Both the position numbers and the translations under genes were made by a program. The notes beneath the pieces are model-generated. The model saw nothing but the letters and a program-made list of their open reading frames with translations, did no database searches and was not told the origin of the DNA. DNA of 64,000 bases, from the NCBI RefSeq assembly GCF_003265705.1, contig NW_020312817.1:31459820-31523819 (forward strand), written 5' to 3'. This DNA is from Callorhinus ursinus (Eukaryota > Chordata > Mammalia > Carnivora > Otariidae). Positions 24,814 to 39,300 of this stretch are shown here, in pieces (the stretch's first letter is position 1; each line of letters begins with the position of its first letter).

Positions 24814-27800
24814 ATGATCCAATTGTGTTGCACATGATTTCTTATTCAGTATCAGTTTTAAATTAAAAAAGAATGTTAAAATCTATTCAGTTGATAAAAT
24901 TTAATAAATTCAAATGTCAATTTTATCTTAGTTCTTAGAATGTATTATAATGTATGTAGTGAATACCAGAGTTTTCATTCAGTTACATAGTGGAGGTTTA
25001 GGGTAATGATAAAAGAGAAATTAAAACTTTGAGAGGCAGTGGTTAAAATTTAGCTTAACTGATTCCATGATTAATTGTAGTAAAATATCATTAAAAAGTC
25101 TTTTTCAGGATGTTAAGACATTTTCTCATTCATTCAGCATAAATGACAAACTACAGCCCAGGGCCAACTGCCTATTTTTGTAAATAGTTTGATTGGTGCC
25201 CAGCCACACCTGTGCATTTGTGCATAGCAATGAGGTTGAATAGTTGCAACCTTGACTATCTGACCCCAAAGCCTAAAATGTTTGCTACAAATTCTGTTGT
25301 TTTTGTTGTACCCAGCCTAAAATACTTCTAGAACCAAGAGAGTAAAGTCACTGTGGATTTACAGTTTGTTAGCACAATAGGCCTGACCTTAATTACAAAT
25401 AATGTCTTACATATTTGTTGTGCTCTACTGTTCACAAATTATATCCACATGCCTTACAGCACATGAGTCACAGAACAACCTGTTTCCATTTTATAGATAA
25501 GGTAGTGTGTCTAGGGAGTGTGTGGGGGGAATATGCTGACTAGTATGCAAGAGTCACACAATAAATAGAAAAACAAAAACCAGACCTTTTATTCTTACTC
25601 AGTATTTTTCTATTACATTATTTTTCTACTGCTTTCTCACAGTATAAATAGCATTTGTGCTGAATCAGAAGTATGCAGGGAAACTGATGGGTTTATTTTA
25701 GTAGTTGTTAAAACAAGAATGTTGGTCATTTATTAAAGATATATTCAATATCGGGACACCTGGGTGGCTCAGTCGTTAAGCCTCTGCCTTCAGCTCAGGT
25801 CATGATCCCAGGGTCCTGGAATCGAGTCCCACATCGGGCTCCCTGCTCGGCAGGAAGCCTGCTTCTCCCTCTCCCACTCCCCCTGCTTGTGTTCCTGCTC
25901 TCGTTGTCTCTCTCTGTCAAATAAATAAAATCTTTAAAAAAAAAAAAGATATATTCAATATCAATGCAAAGAACATCGCAATTTTTGTCAAAGCCTGTAT
26001 GGTGAGAATGACCTCTAGGTGGAGGTAATAGACCGTATTGTGAATTAACGTTCTTCAGAGTTCCCGTCAACTTGAGATGGTTCACAAAATAAAATTTTAA
26101 ATTACTTGTTTAAAGATGAACAGCATAAAAGAACAAAAACCCACAGACACACAGAGACATAAGTGGAACTGATTGCCAGAAAAGAAGTGATGATCCTTTG
26201 AGAAAAAGTGGTCAGATGAATTTTGAACTTAGGGTATGTAGGAAGATAGACAATATTTTAGACTTTAAAGAAACAGACTTAAAGGGGTGCCTGGGTGGCT
26301 CAGTTGGTTAAGCATCCGATTCTTGATCTCAGCTCAGAGAAAAAAAAAAGAAAGAAACAGACTTCAAAAAAGATTATGAAAAGCATTAAGACTGATTATT
26401 TATAAGGGAAATACTCATATTTCATATGATGGTATTCATAAGTCCTAGGGGTTTTTTTCCCCTTTTGTCCTCACTCAGAGTAGCTTGAAGAGAGTTTGCT
26501 GACAGAGCAGTGTCCATGTCTAACGCTGCGCACGAAGTCATTCTGATGCTGACGTTTAGCATCAGTAGATGATGGATCCCACCGCTCTAGAGCAGCGAAC
26601 AAACGTTCTTTTATTTTGATTCCAGCACAGATATTTGGGTCGTTCTGTAAATCTCTGGATTAGAAAGTTCAAATAGATCTGACAGATTTTTCTAAAAATG
26701 TGACATGATTTGTTTTTTTATTTCTTTGCCAGCATGTAGAGTAGGGAAATTGAGCGAGTATATCTGGACTTAAGCAAGGCATTCATGTACGTTTACCAGT
26801 AACATTCTTGTGGACAAGATGTAAAAATGTGGGCAAGCCTCTGGGTTAGCCACATAGAGAGAAGGGTTCAAGCCTCAGCTATTCAACAGAATAACTGTTG
26901 GCAACATCATTGTCAAGCTGGAGGTGATTCTGGGGTTTCAGGTCTGTATCTTAGACACTAGAGTGTTCCGTGATTTTGTCAGTGGGTAAATATATAATAG
27001 ATACGTTTATAAAAGTTGCAAGTAACAGAGAACTAAGAGGAAGAGGATGTATGACGAATGACAATAGTAATTCAAAAGATTTTCACATGTGTGAATTAAT
27101 AGGGGGTAAATGTGGAAGGAGGGATGGAGAGAAAAGTGTCAACATTTAACTTAGGGAAAAACAGACAAGAATTTGAATAAAGCATGGAGTTTAGTTAATA
27201 ATAATGTATCAATATTGGTACATTGTAAAAATTATGTATCAGTATTGTTTGACAGTGTCGGTACCCTTGTGATAAATGTACTCTAGTAATGTAAGATGTA
27301 AAGAGTAGAGAAAACCCAATATGGGTATATGGGAACTCTCTGTACCATCTTTGCAATCTCAGACTATTTTAAAATAAAAGCTTATTTTTTTAAAAAGCGG
27401 CCTAAGGATGTAAGTCCAAATGCGTCGGAAACTGATAATGCCCATAAACAAAAATGGGAGAAGTTGGGGAAGTAGTTGCATGGAATTTTGCTCTACTTTC
27501 TGGAACTCCCCGGGAGGAATGATAGAACAAGATGACAGAGAGCATTTCAAAAGAACATGGTGAGGCTGGAGGTGACAATAGCAGCTTTACAAGGAAACTC
27601 ATGAGTCTTTTTCCGGTAATCTTTTCCTACATGCTCGATCTCTGGTGGGTGCAGAGATGTATGTGTAATGTAGTCTGATTATGGAATTTGTGAGTAGTAG
27701 TATCTCTTAATCTAGTTAAGTTCTCAGATCAATTTTGATAGGCTGATTTAGTCACCATTCATGTTTCTACTGTAGCAGATTTGGTTAATTATATAGAAAC

Positions 27801-30266
27801 TGAAAATTCAGAGGTCAAACAAGTCATAACTGAAAAGTGACTATTTTATTGGTTGCCGTAAGTTGTGTGAATTATGTGATCTTTTGTGTTCAGGAAGGGT
27901 CTTACTGTTCCAAATTAAGAAAATCGTTGACTTCATTTTTGTGCTTGAAAGTTATGCTTATCCACAGAAATGATTGAGATAAATATCCAAAATTACATCT
28001 TTCATTTCAGTCATGATAATGCAAGTAAAAATTAATACTTACTCTTGAAATATTTAGGTAAATGAATATTTTGCCTCAGAAACACTCTGAAATACTCTGG
28101 AGATTTTGCACAGATAGAAACATTCTGGATATAAAAAGTAATATATCCCCAGATTTTGGAGAGAGCAAATTGCTGAACAAATATTGCACCCAATTTATGT
28201 TAGATAATTATTGATGTAACTTTTGTATTCCCAGTGGGGGAAAAAAAGTAAACAATGGGATGCGCTATTCTAGTATGCAGTGTTTCCAAGGAAGGATTGA
28301 AGGTCATGGGGAATTTTTTGGAAAAGTGTATTCTGAAATTACCTTTGACATTGTTTTAGTCATGATATTTATTTTTGTTTTCTAATGACATTAAGGGAGG
28401 CTGTGAAATTTTTCTTTTTCTTTTTATTAAGGAGGAACAGGGATATTGATGATACAATATATTTTTCAATTTATTACTTGTGTGACTAGACTTTTTCAGA
28501 GAGCCTCTTTGTGACTTTGCTGTTGATGATGGTGATAGCAGAGGCTCATATTTCTTGGAACTCACTATGTGCCGGGTAGTAGTCTAAACAATTATGTGTT
28601 TTGGGTGTTTTGCCCTCACGACATACCTATGAGATAGTTGGTGTTAGTCTCCCCAGTTATAGGTGAGGAAACTGGCTTCATGTTCATGTGAGGTATTTTT
28701 TATTTTTAGGGCACTTGCATCTATATGACTACTTCTCTCAAATATTAATGAATGCTTTAGAGATATTTTTAAAATGTTACATTTGGGGGCACCTGGGTGG
28801 CTCAGTCATTAAGCGTCTGCCTTCGGCTCAGGTCATGATCCCAGGGTCCTGGGATCAAGCCCAGCATCGGGCTCCCTGCTCGACGGGAAGCCTGCTTCTC
28901 CCTCTCCCACTCCCCTTGCTTGTGTTCCCTCTCTCACTGTCTCTGTCTCAGTCAAATAAATAAATAAAATCTTTTAAAAAAATAAAATAAAATATTACAT
29001 TTGGTGGTATTTGATTAAAAGTTCACACGCTATCCACTGTTTTTACCCTTTTCAGGTATGCGGTTTTGTGTGGCTATGTATCTGAGTTTGAGGGCTTACA
29101 AAACAAAATCAACTATGGACATCGCTTCAAGGTATTTCTTGATATTAAAAATATTTTAATGTAGCTATATGTTCCCTTAAAAGATATAAATCAAATTATT
29201 CAACGAATTAATCTTAAGGAATTTATCTTTTTTATTTAAATGAAGTGACAGTTTTTTCATCATACTGCGCAAAAAAGAATGAAACTATTTGGGAGATTGA
29301 GGATTATTATTATCCTGGATCTTGAAAGAAGTCACATAGTAGATGAGTATTACTTTTTCAAAGACTGAGGATTAGTCTTTTGGTCGAACTCACCAACATC
29401 ATCAACATGACTGGGACTAATTAGTTAACGTTTCTTGCATATTGATTTAGTGGGAGGAATAGAATCCAATCTAAGGCTTAAACTTAACATGATAAGTGAA
29501 TAAAATAAATAATGTACATGTACATCATTTATAATGTGCCTCTAGCTTTGATAGCTCCATATAAATGGTCAGAGTTTGTCTTCCAGCTCCCTATAACCAT
29601 TATAATAATGTCAGGGGAGTAGATTCCTCCACCACCTAGCTCTGTTATTCTTTCCCCCATTATATCCCCATCATTTGATATTTGCAAACATGCTTCCTAA
29701 TAGTAAGTATTAGCTAGGCAAGGAATGGGAAGACAAAAATGTCACTTGGATGTTTTCTATTTTTATAGTGACATTTGGCTTTAAATTATCCATAGTTTAA
29801 TTAAATCATAGTCACAGTCTGGTTCTAGTTGTGAGCAGTCATTCCTGATAATTGAATTGTTGGTAAGACTTACTTGTATTAATGATAGGGATTGAGGAGG
29901 AGAACCAAACAACACTGTAAAGCCCCTTTGAATTTACTAGGCACACTTCTATGCAACACCACCTGAAATCTGAGTGATGGTATTTGTTTTGGATTTTTTT
30001 TTCAGGAACATCTAGATAAAGCAATCCAATTTTTACCTGAAGAACCCTTTTTGTATTACCTCAAAGGAAGATACTGTTATACTGTAAGTTGAATGTTTTG
30101 ATCTATAAATCTTATTTAAATATACTATGATTATGGGATATATTTCCAGTGACTTATTCTTTAAGTGTTTTACCTAGTGCCTACTGTAAGGAAAATGATA
30201 AAATCAGTACATATTTTATGAGTTTATGATTGATTTGTTTATATACTGTGTTACATACAGTATATG

Positions 30267-30319
<53 letters not shown>

Positions 30320-33300
30320 GTATTTTTCCCCTGACCACTCTCTGTTTCCCCTGGCAGCAATCACATGTCCCCTTTGTGCTCTCAGTTGGTGATCAGCCAC
30401 CTACCCACATGTGTACTACTCTTTGTCTTGTGAGAGGACTTTTTCAATTATCAGTGTGTTGAGCATAAATTATGTGCCCACTGTTCTTGTCTTCAAAGAA
30501 CTGAATTTAGAAAGGCACATGAAACATACAGAAATAAATCAAGGCAGCTAGCGAGTCTAAGATCCAGTGTCTTAAATGACATTAGTTTATAGAGAATTAA
30601 CAGAATGTGAAAATCTACCTTAAGAGATGCATGAAAAATTATGCTGAAGAGAAATGCTATTTCTGAATGAGAAAATTAGCATAAGCAAAAGAAGAAGCTT
30701 TTTAATGGAGGTTTGAGGATTAGGAATGGAGAAGGAAGCTCTTTTATTGAACACCTGCTATGTATCAAATGTGTGTCAAATCCTTAAAACATCCCTGTAA
30801 GCAGTTTTTATTATGCCAGTTTTAAATATTAAGAATCTGAGTCTTCATTAAGGTAGAAGACCCCTCAGGCTTCAAAACCATTGACCCAACCTCACATGAG
30901 TCTGGGGCTTAAATATACATTGTTTAGGCTTAAAAGAAAAAATCTGAAAAGACCACATCTATATGGAGGTTAAATAACATGCTACTAAACAGTGAATGGA
31001 TCAACCAAGAAATCAAAGAAGAAATAAAAAAATACATGGAGACAAATGAAGATGAAAACACAATGATCCAAAATCTTTGAGACGCAGCAAAAATGATTCT
31101 AAGAGGGAAGTGTATAGCAACACAGGCCTACCTCCAGAAGCAAGAAAACTCTCAAACAACTGAAGCTTACACCTAAAAGAGCTAGAAAAAAGAAGAACAA
31201 AACCCAAATACAGCAGAAGGAAGGAAATAATGATTAGAGCAGAAATAAAGGATATTGAGACTAAAAAAAAAAAAAAATAGAATGGATCAATGAAATCATG
31301 GATTGTTTCTTTGAACAGATAAACAAAATTGATAAATCTCTAGCCAGACTCATCCAAAAAAAAAAAAAAGGACTCAAATAAACAAAATCAGAAAAAAAGA
31401 GGAGAAATAACAGCTGACCCCACAGAAAGACAAAGAATTATAAGAGAATATTGTGAAAAATTATATGCCAACAAACTGGACAACCTAGAAGAGATGGATA
31501 AATTCCTAGAAACATAAAACTTACCGAAACTGAAACAGGAAGAAATAGAAAATTTGAACAGACCAATTACCAGCAATGAAATTGAATCAGTAATCAAAAA
31601 ACTCCCAACAAAAAAGTCCAGATGTCTTCACAGGTGAATTCTATCATATATTTAAAGACGAGCTAATACCTGTTCTTCTCAAACTTTTCTAAAAAATAGC
31701 ATAGGAAGGAAAACTTCCCAGTTCGTTCTAATAGGTCAGCATTATCGTGATTCCAAAACCCAGTTAAAGACACAACAACAAAAAAGAACTACAGGCCAAT
31801 ATCTCTGATGAACATAGATGCAAAAGTCCGCAACAAAATATTAGCAAGGCTAATCCAACAATACATTCAAAAAATCATTCACCATGATCAATGGAATTTA
31901 TTCCTGGAATGCAAGGTGGTTCAGTATTTGCAAATCAATCAGTGTGATACATCACATTATAAAGAGAAAGGATAAAAACCATATGATCATTTCAATAGAT
32001 GCAGTAAAAGCATTTGACAGAGTACAACATCCATTCATGATAAAAACCCTCAACAAAGTTGGTTTAGAGGGAGCATACCTCAACATAATAAAGGCCTTAT
32101 ATGAAAAATCCACAGCTAATGTTTTATACTCAATGGTGAAAAACAGAGCTTTTCCCCTAAGATCAGGAACAAGACAGGGATGCCCATTCTCACTACCTTT
32201 ATTCAACATAGTACTGTAAGTCCTAGTCACAGCAACCAGATAAGGGGAAGAAATAAAAGACTTCCAAATTGGTAAGGAAGAAGTAAAAAATTTCACTATT
32301 CACAGATGAGATGATACTATATATAGAAAACCCTAAGGACTCCACCAAAAAACTACTAAAACTCATAAATGAGTTGTATCACAGGATACAAAATTGTATC
32401 ACAGGATACAAAATCCCCATGTACAGAAATCTGTTGCATTTCTAAAAAGCAGAAAGAGAAATTAAGAAAACAATCCCATTTATAATCATAAAAATAATAA
32501 AATACCTAAGAATAAACTTAACCAAAGAGGTAAAAAGACCTGTACTCTGAAAACTATAAAAAATTGATGAAAGAAATTAAAGATGACCCAAAGAAATAGG
32601 AAGACATTCCATGCTTATAGATTTAAAGAACAAATACTGTCAAACTGTCTATACTACCCAAAGCAATCTATAGACTTAATGCAATCCCTAGCAAAGCACC
32701 AACAGTATTTTTCACAAAACTAGAACAAACAATCCTAAAATTTGTATGGAACCACCCAAATAGCCAAAGCAATCTTGAAAAAGGAAAACAAAATTGGCAG
32801 TATCACAATTCCAGGTTTCAAGTTATATTACAAAGCTGTATTAATCAAAACAGTATGTTACTCACACAAAAAATAGATGCGTAGATCAATAGAACAGAAT
32901 AGAAAGCCCAGAAGCAAACCCACAGTTACTTGGTCAATTAATCTTCAACAAAGGAGACAAGAATATACAATGGGAAAAAGATAGTCTCTTCAACAAATGA
33001 TATTGGGAAAACTGAACAGCTATATGCAAAAGAATGAAACTGGACCACTTTCTTACATCATATACCACAAAAACTCAAAATGGACTAAAGACCTAAATGT
33101 GAGGCCTGAAACCATAAAAATCCTAGCGGGGAGCACAGATAGTAATTTCTCTGACATTGGTCATAACAATATCTTTCTAGATGTGTCTCCTGAGGCAAAG
33201 AAAACAGAAGCAAAAATAAACTATTGGGTCTACATCAAAATAAAAAGGTTCTGCATAGGGAAGGAAACAACCAACAAAACTAAAAGACAATCTACTGAAT

Positions 33301-36300
33301 GGGGAAGGTATTTGCAAATAACATATCCAATAAAGGGTTCATGTCTAAAATACATAAAGAACTGATACAACCCAACACTCAAAACCAAATAATCCAATTT
33401 AAAATGAGCAGAAGACATGAACAGACATGTCTCCAAAGAAGAAATACAGATGGCCAGGGGCGCCTGGGTGGCTCAGTCATTAAGCATCTGCCTTCGGCTC
33501 AGGTAATGGTCCCGGGGCCCTGGGATCAAGCCCCACATTGGGCTCCCTGTGCAGTGAGGAGCCTGCTTCTCCCTCTCCCACTCCCCCTGCTTGTGCTCCT
33601 CTTCTCGCTATCTCTCTGTCAAATAAGTAAATAAAATCTTAAAAAAAAGAAGAAGAAATACAGATGGACAACAGACACATTTGGAAAGATGCTCAACATC
33701 ACTCATCATCAGGGAAATACAAATCAAAATCACAATGAGATAGCTCATCTCTCATTGTGAGATATCTCACATCTATTAGAATGGCTAAAATCAAAAACAC
33801 AAGAAATAACAAGTGTTGGCGAGGATGTAGAGAAGTAGGTGCCCTCATGCACTATTGGTGGGAATGCAAACTGGTGCAGACACTGTGAAGATAGTACAGA
33901 GGTTCCTCAAAAAATTAAAAATAGAACTACCCTATGATCCAGTAATTGCACTACTAAGTACCCAAAGAATACAAAAACTTTAATTCAAAGGGATACATGC
34001 ACCTCAATGTTTATTGTAGTGTATTTTCAATAGCCAAATTATGGAAGCTACCTAAGTGTCCATCAATAGATGAATAAAGAAGTGATATATTATACCACAT
34101 AATGGAATATTTTTCAACCATAAAAAAGAATGAAATTTTGCTATTTGCAGCAACATGGATGGACCTAGACTATAATGCTAAGTGAAATAAATCAGAGAAA
34201 GACAAATACCATATGATTTCACTCATAGATGGAATTTAAGAAACAAAACAAAACAAATGAACAAGGGAACTAAAAAGAGACAAACCAAAAAGCAGACTCT
34301 TAACTACAGAGAATAAATAGATAGTTTTCAGAGGTGAGGTGGGTGAATTAGATGGAGGGGATGAAGAGTACACTTCTCTTGTAGAGCACTGAGTAATATA
34401 TGGAATTGTTGAGTCACTATATCGTACACCTGAAAAGAATAAAACACTGTATGTTAACTATACTGGTATTAAAATGGGGGGAAAAGGAAGCAAAAAAATA
34501 AATGATAATATGAAATTTAATTTTGGTGGTTGCTGGTTAAAAAAATTTTCTCCTGGATTGTAAATATGTATACTGGGCCCTCACTTTATACTCCCTCTGG
34601 GTTAAGGATCCTTCTTCTATTTACACTTCTGAGATGCTGTGTTCTGGGTAAGGTTGGCAGGAAGGAAGCAAAGTTGGGGTCTCCTCCACTCTGTGCAAAG
34701 AAACTCTGTGCAAAGAAATACTGTGTGGTCATCTCAGAATCTTGAATCACATAAACAAACAGGATCAGTATTATTCCCCATCCCTTTCTGTGATTGAACA
34801 CAAATCTTATCATGAGTATTTCAAATTGATTTGGTAATCAGTGCTTTTAGAGCTCATAGTTTGTTAGAACTATAAAAAAGGGAAGGTAAAATATTAATAC
34901 CATAAAGATGATCTCTGTCATGTATGTTATATATGGATATGTTTATATTTATATATTCTATGCATATACATACATATACACCTACACACACACACGTCTA
35001 ATTGAGGAGAGATGATTCTTTCAAAAGGTGATGTCGCCTCCATGTTTGCAGGTCTCGAAACTGAGCTGGATTGAGAAAAAAATGGCTGCTACTCTGTTTG
35101 GAAAAATACCATCCTCAACTGTAGAAGAAGCTTTGCAAAATTTCCTTAAGGTATATTTTGTCTCTCTGTTATTTTAGTATCTAACTGGCTACTACCTGCA
35201 CCAATCCCTCCTACCCTTCTCCGTGTGTAGATCTCGAACGGAAGCCCTGGGTTGAATCCTAGTTTTGGCGTGTCCAGACTGCTTCCCAGAGCAACTGGTT
35301 ATGCCCTAGGTCCTAGGTGCACAGCCCTTGCTACCAAATCCAAGAGCAGCCCTCCAGGTCGTGTGAGTATGTGCAAAAGCATTCATGCCCTGATTATTAG
35401 ACTTGTTCCCCAATACTCCCAATTAGCCTAATATAGAAGCAGTTTGATCTTGAAGAACTAAAAGATAGCAAAAGGGAGAGTTATATTTTATTTTTTTTTA
35501 AGATTTTTATCTATTTGACAGAGAAGAGACAGCAAGAAAGGAAACACAAGCAGGGGGAGTGGGAGAGGGAGAAGCAGGCTTCCCACAGAGCAGGGAGCCC
35601 GATGCGGGGCTCGATCCCAGGACCCTGGGATCATGACCTGAGCCCAAGGCAGCTGCTTAACGACTGAGCCACCCAGGCACCCCGGGAAAGTTATATTTTA
35701 AAAGCCATTCCATAAGTTGCAGATGGTTCTATGGAACATGGGGCATCAGACCAAACCAGTATTTTCATTCCTGTCTTAAAATGTATAATTGCTAGGCTAA
35801 TAAAACTCTAAACAGTAATAATGTGTATGTGCATATAATCAACTTCCTGGTGGGCTAATCCCTTTATCTTTCTCTGGAAGCAATTATAGAATCTTATAGA
35901 CACTAAGATGTCTTTTCTGTAATGCTATAGACAAAATCAGGCTCTAAACTGTATTTTCCAACATATTATACATGCTCATACTTTTTTGTTGTATCTTAGG
36001 GTTTGATTTTGTAGAACTGAGAGGGAATTTAAAGAACATATATTCTAAGAGTGGAAATAGGTTTCATTGCACTTTCCATTTCTGAACGAGTGAATGGTTA
36101 GTGGCTACCTGCAATGCCCTGTGGAAAAAATAATTGTTCTGAGATCAAGCATGAGCCCAATGGAAAAGATTGCACGGTATAAAAGCACAGGGGCCAGACA
36201 TGTCTTATTTTTTATTTAACGTGATCTTTTTTATTTTATAAAAAGGAAATCAAGACCTCAGGAACTTAATTTTTTCTAGTGTCACACAACAGCAGACCGA

Positions 36301-39300
36301 AGATATGCATGTAGTCTAAGACTGTATCATCACCATTTCTTCACCTTTTATCTACCACTGAGAATTAGTTCTTTTATTTTACATTTTATAAGAATATAGA
36401 TCATGGTATATTTAAGATAGTTCATAGATGGTGCTAAGCTAATTACGAAAAATGTCATTTGGACTTGAAACTCATTTCTTCATAGTATCAGAGTTATAAA
36501 TGGGAGCTTAGGTTTTCAGGATGTTACACAGAAGTTCTTAAGGTGCTAATGTACCTGAAATATTAGCCAGATAAAATAAAAAATTATCAGAGGCCCAATA
36601 TTGTAGAGGGAAGGATCACAACGGCTAGAACCAGACCACCTGGTTAAATCTCAGTTCTACTGCTTACCAACTGATTAATGTTGGACAAATTTCTTTTTTT
36701 TTTAATTTTATTTTATTATGTTATGTTAATAACACCCAGTGCTCCATTCAGTACATGCCCTCCTTAATACCCATCACCAGGCTAACCCATCCCCCCAACC
36801 CCACCCCTCTAAAACCCTCGTTTATTTCTCAGAATCCATAGTCTCTCGTAGTTCGTCTCCCCCTCTGGTTTCCCCCCCTTCATTTTTCCCTTCCTACTAT
36901 CTTCTTTTTTTTTTTTAAACATATAATGTATCATTTGTTTCAGAGGTACAGGTCTGTGATTCATCAGTCTTTACACAATTCACAGCGCTCACCATAGCAC
37001 ATACCCTCCCCAATGTCCATCACCCAGCCACCCCATCCCTCCCATCCCCCCACCAATCTAGTAACCCAGTTTGTTTCCTGAGATTAAGAATTCCTCATAT
37101 TAGTGAGATCATATGATACTTGTCTTTCTCTGATTGACTTGTTTTGCTTAGCATAATACCCTCTAGTTCCGTCCATGTCATTGCAAATGGCAAGATTTCG
37201 GGGTTTTTTGATGGCTGCATAATATTCCATTGTATATATATACCACATCTTCTTTATCCATTCATCTGTTGATGGACATCTTGACCCTTTCCATAGGTTG
37301 GATATTGTGGACATTGCTGCTATAAACATTGGGGTGCATGCACCCCTTCAGATCACTACATTTGTATCTTTGGGGTAAATACCCAGTAGAGCAATTGCCA
37401 GGTCGTAGGGTAGCTCTATTTTCAACTTTTTGAGGAACCTCCATATTGTTTTCCAGAGTGGCTACACCAGCTTGCATTCCCACCAACAGTGTAGGAGGGT
37501 TCCCCTTTCTCCGCATCCTCGCCAACATCTGTCATTTCCTGACTTGTTAATTTTAGCCATTCTGACTGGTGTGAGGTGGTATCTCATTGAGGTTTTGATT
37601 TAGATTTCCCTGATGCCGAGCGATGTTAAGCACTTTTTCATGTGTCTGTTGGCCATTTGGATGTCTTCTTTGCAGAAATGTGTGTTCCTATCTTCTGCCC
37701 ATTTCTTGATTGGATTATTTGTTCTTTGGGTGTTGAGTTCGCTAAGTTCTTTATAGATTTTGGATACTAGCCCTTTATCTGATATGTCATTTGCAAATAT
37801 CTTCTCCCATTCTGTTGGTTGTCTTTTGGTTTTGTGGACTGTTTCCTTTGCTGTGCAAAAGCTTTTTATCTTGATGAAGTCGCAGTAGTTCATTTTTGCC
37901 CTTGCTTCCCTTGCCTTTGGTGATATGTCTAGGAAGAAGTTGCTGCGGCTGAGGTCGAAGAGGTTGCTGCCTGTGTTCTCCTCAAGGATTTAGATGGATT
38001 CCTGTCTCACGTTTAGGTGTTTCATCCATTTTGAGTCTATTCTTGTGTGTGCTGTAAGGAAATGGTCCATTTTCATTCTTCTGCATGTGAATGTCCAATT
38101 TTCCCAACACCATTTGTTGAGGAGACTGTCTTTTTTCCATTGGACATTCTTTCCTGCTTTGTCGAAGATTAGTTGACCATAGAGTTGAGGGTCCATTTCT
38201 GGGCTCTCTATTCTGTTCCATTGATCTATGTGTCTGTTTTTGTGCCAGTACCATACTGTTTTGATGATGACAGCTTGGTAATAGAGCTTGAAGTCTGGAA
38301 TTGTGATGCCACCAGCTTTGCTTTGCTTTTCTTTTTCAACATTCCTCTGGCTATTTGGGGTCTTTTCTGGTTCCATACAAACTTTAGGATTATTTGTTCC
38401 ATTTCTTTGAAAAAAAGTGGATGTTATTTTGATAGGGATTGCATTAAATATGTAGATTGCTCTAGGTAGCATTGACATCTTCATGATATTTGTTCTTCCA
38501 ATCCATGAGCATGGAATATTTTTCCATTTCTTTGTGTCTTCCCCAATGTCTTTCATGAGTATTCTATAGTTTCTGAGTACAGATTCTTTGCCTCTTTGGT
38601 TAGCTTTATTCCTAGGTATCTTATAGTTTGGGGTGCAATTGTAAATGGGATTGACTCTAATTTCTCTTTCTTCTGTCTTGTTGTTGGTGTATAGAAATGC
38701 AACTGATTTCTGTGCATTGATTTGATATCCTGCCACTTTACTGAATTTCTGTATGAGTTCTAGCAGTTTTGGTGTGGAGTCTTTTGGGTTTTCCGCATAA
38801 AGTATCATATCGTCTGCAAAGAGTGAGAGTTTGACTTCTCCTTTGCCGATTCGGATGCCTTTTGTTTCTTTTTGTTGTCTGATTGCTGAGGCTAGGACTT
38901 CTAATACTATGTTGAATAGCAGTGGTGATAGTGGACATCCCTGCCGTGTTCCTGACCTTAGGGGGAAAGCTCTCAGTTTTTCCCCACTGAGAGTGATATT
39001 CACTGTGGATTTTTCATAGATGGCTTTTATGATAATTGAGGTATATACCCTCTATCCCTACACTGTGAAGAGTTTTAATCAAGAAAGGATGCTGTACTTT
39101 GTCAAATGCTTTTTCTGCATCTATTGAGAGGATCATATAGTCCTTCTTCTTTCTTTTATTAATGTATCACATTGATTTGTGGATGTTGAACCAACCTTGC
39201 AGCCCAGGAATAAATCTCACTTGGTCATGGTGAATAATCCTTTTAATGTACTGTTGTATCCTATTGGCTAGTATTTTGGTGAGAATTTTCACATCCATGT

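Noticed and set aside
24779..30317. CA repeats considered as CRISPR-like or regulatory arrays
   Set aside because: They are simple dinucleotide microsatellites with no spacer structure.
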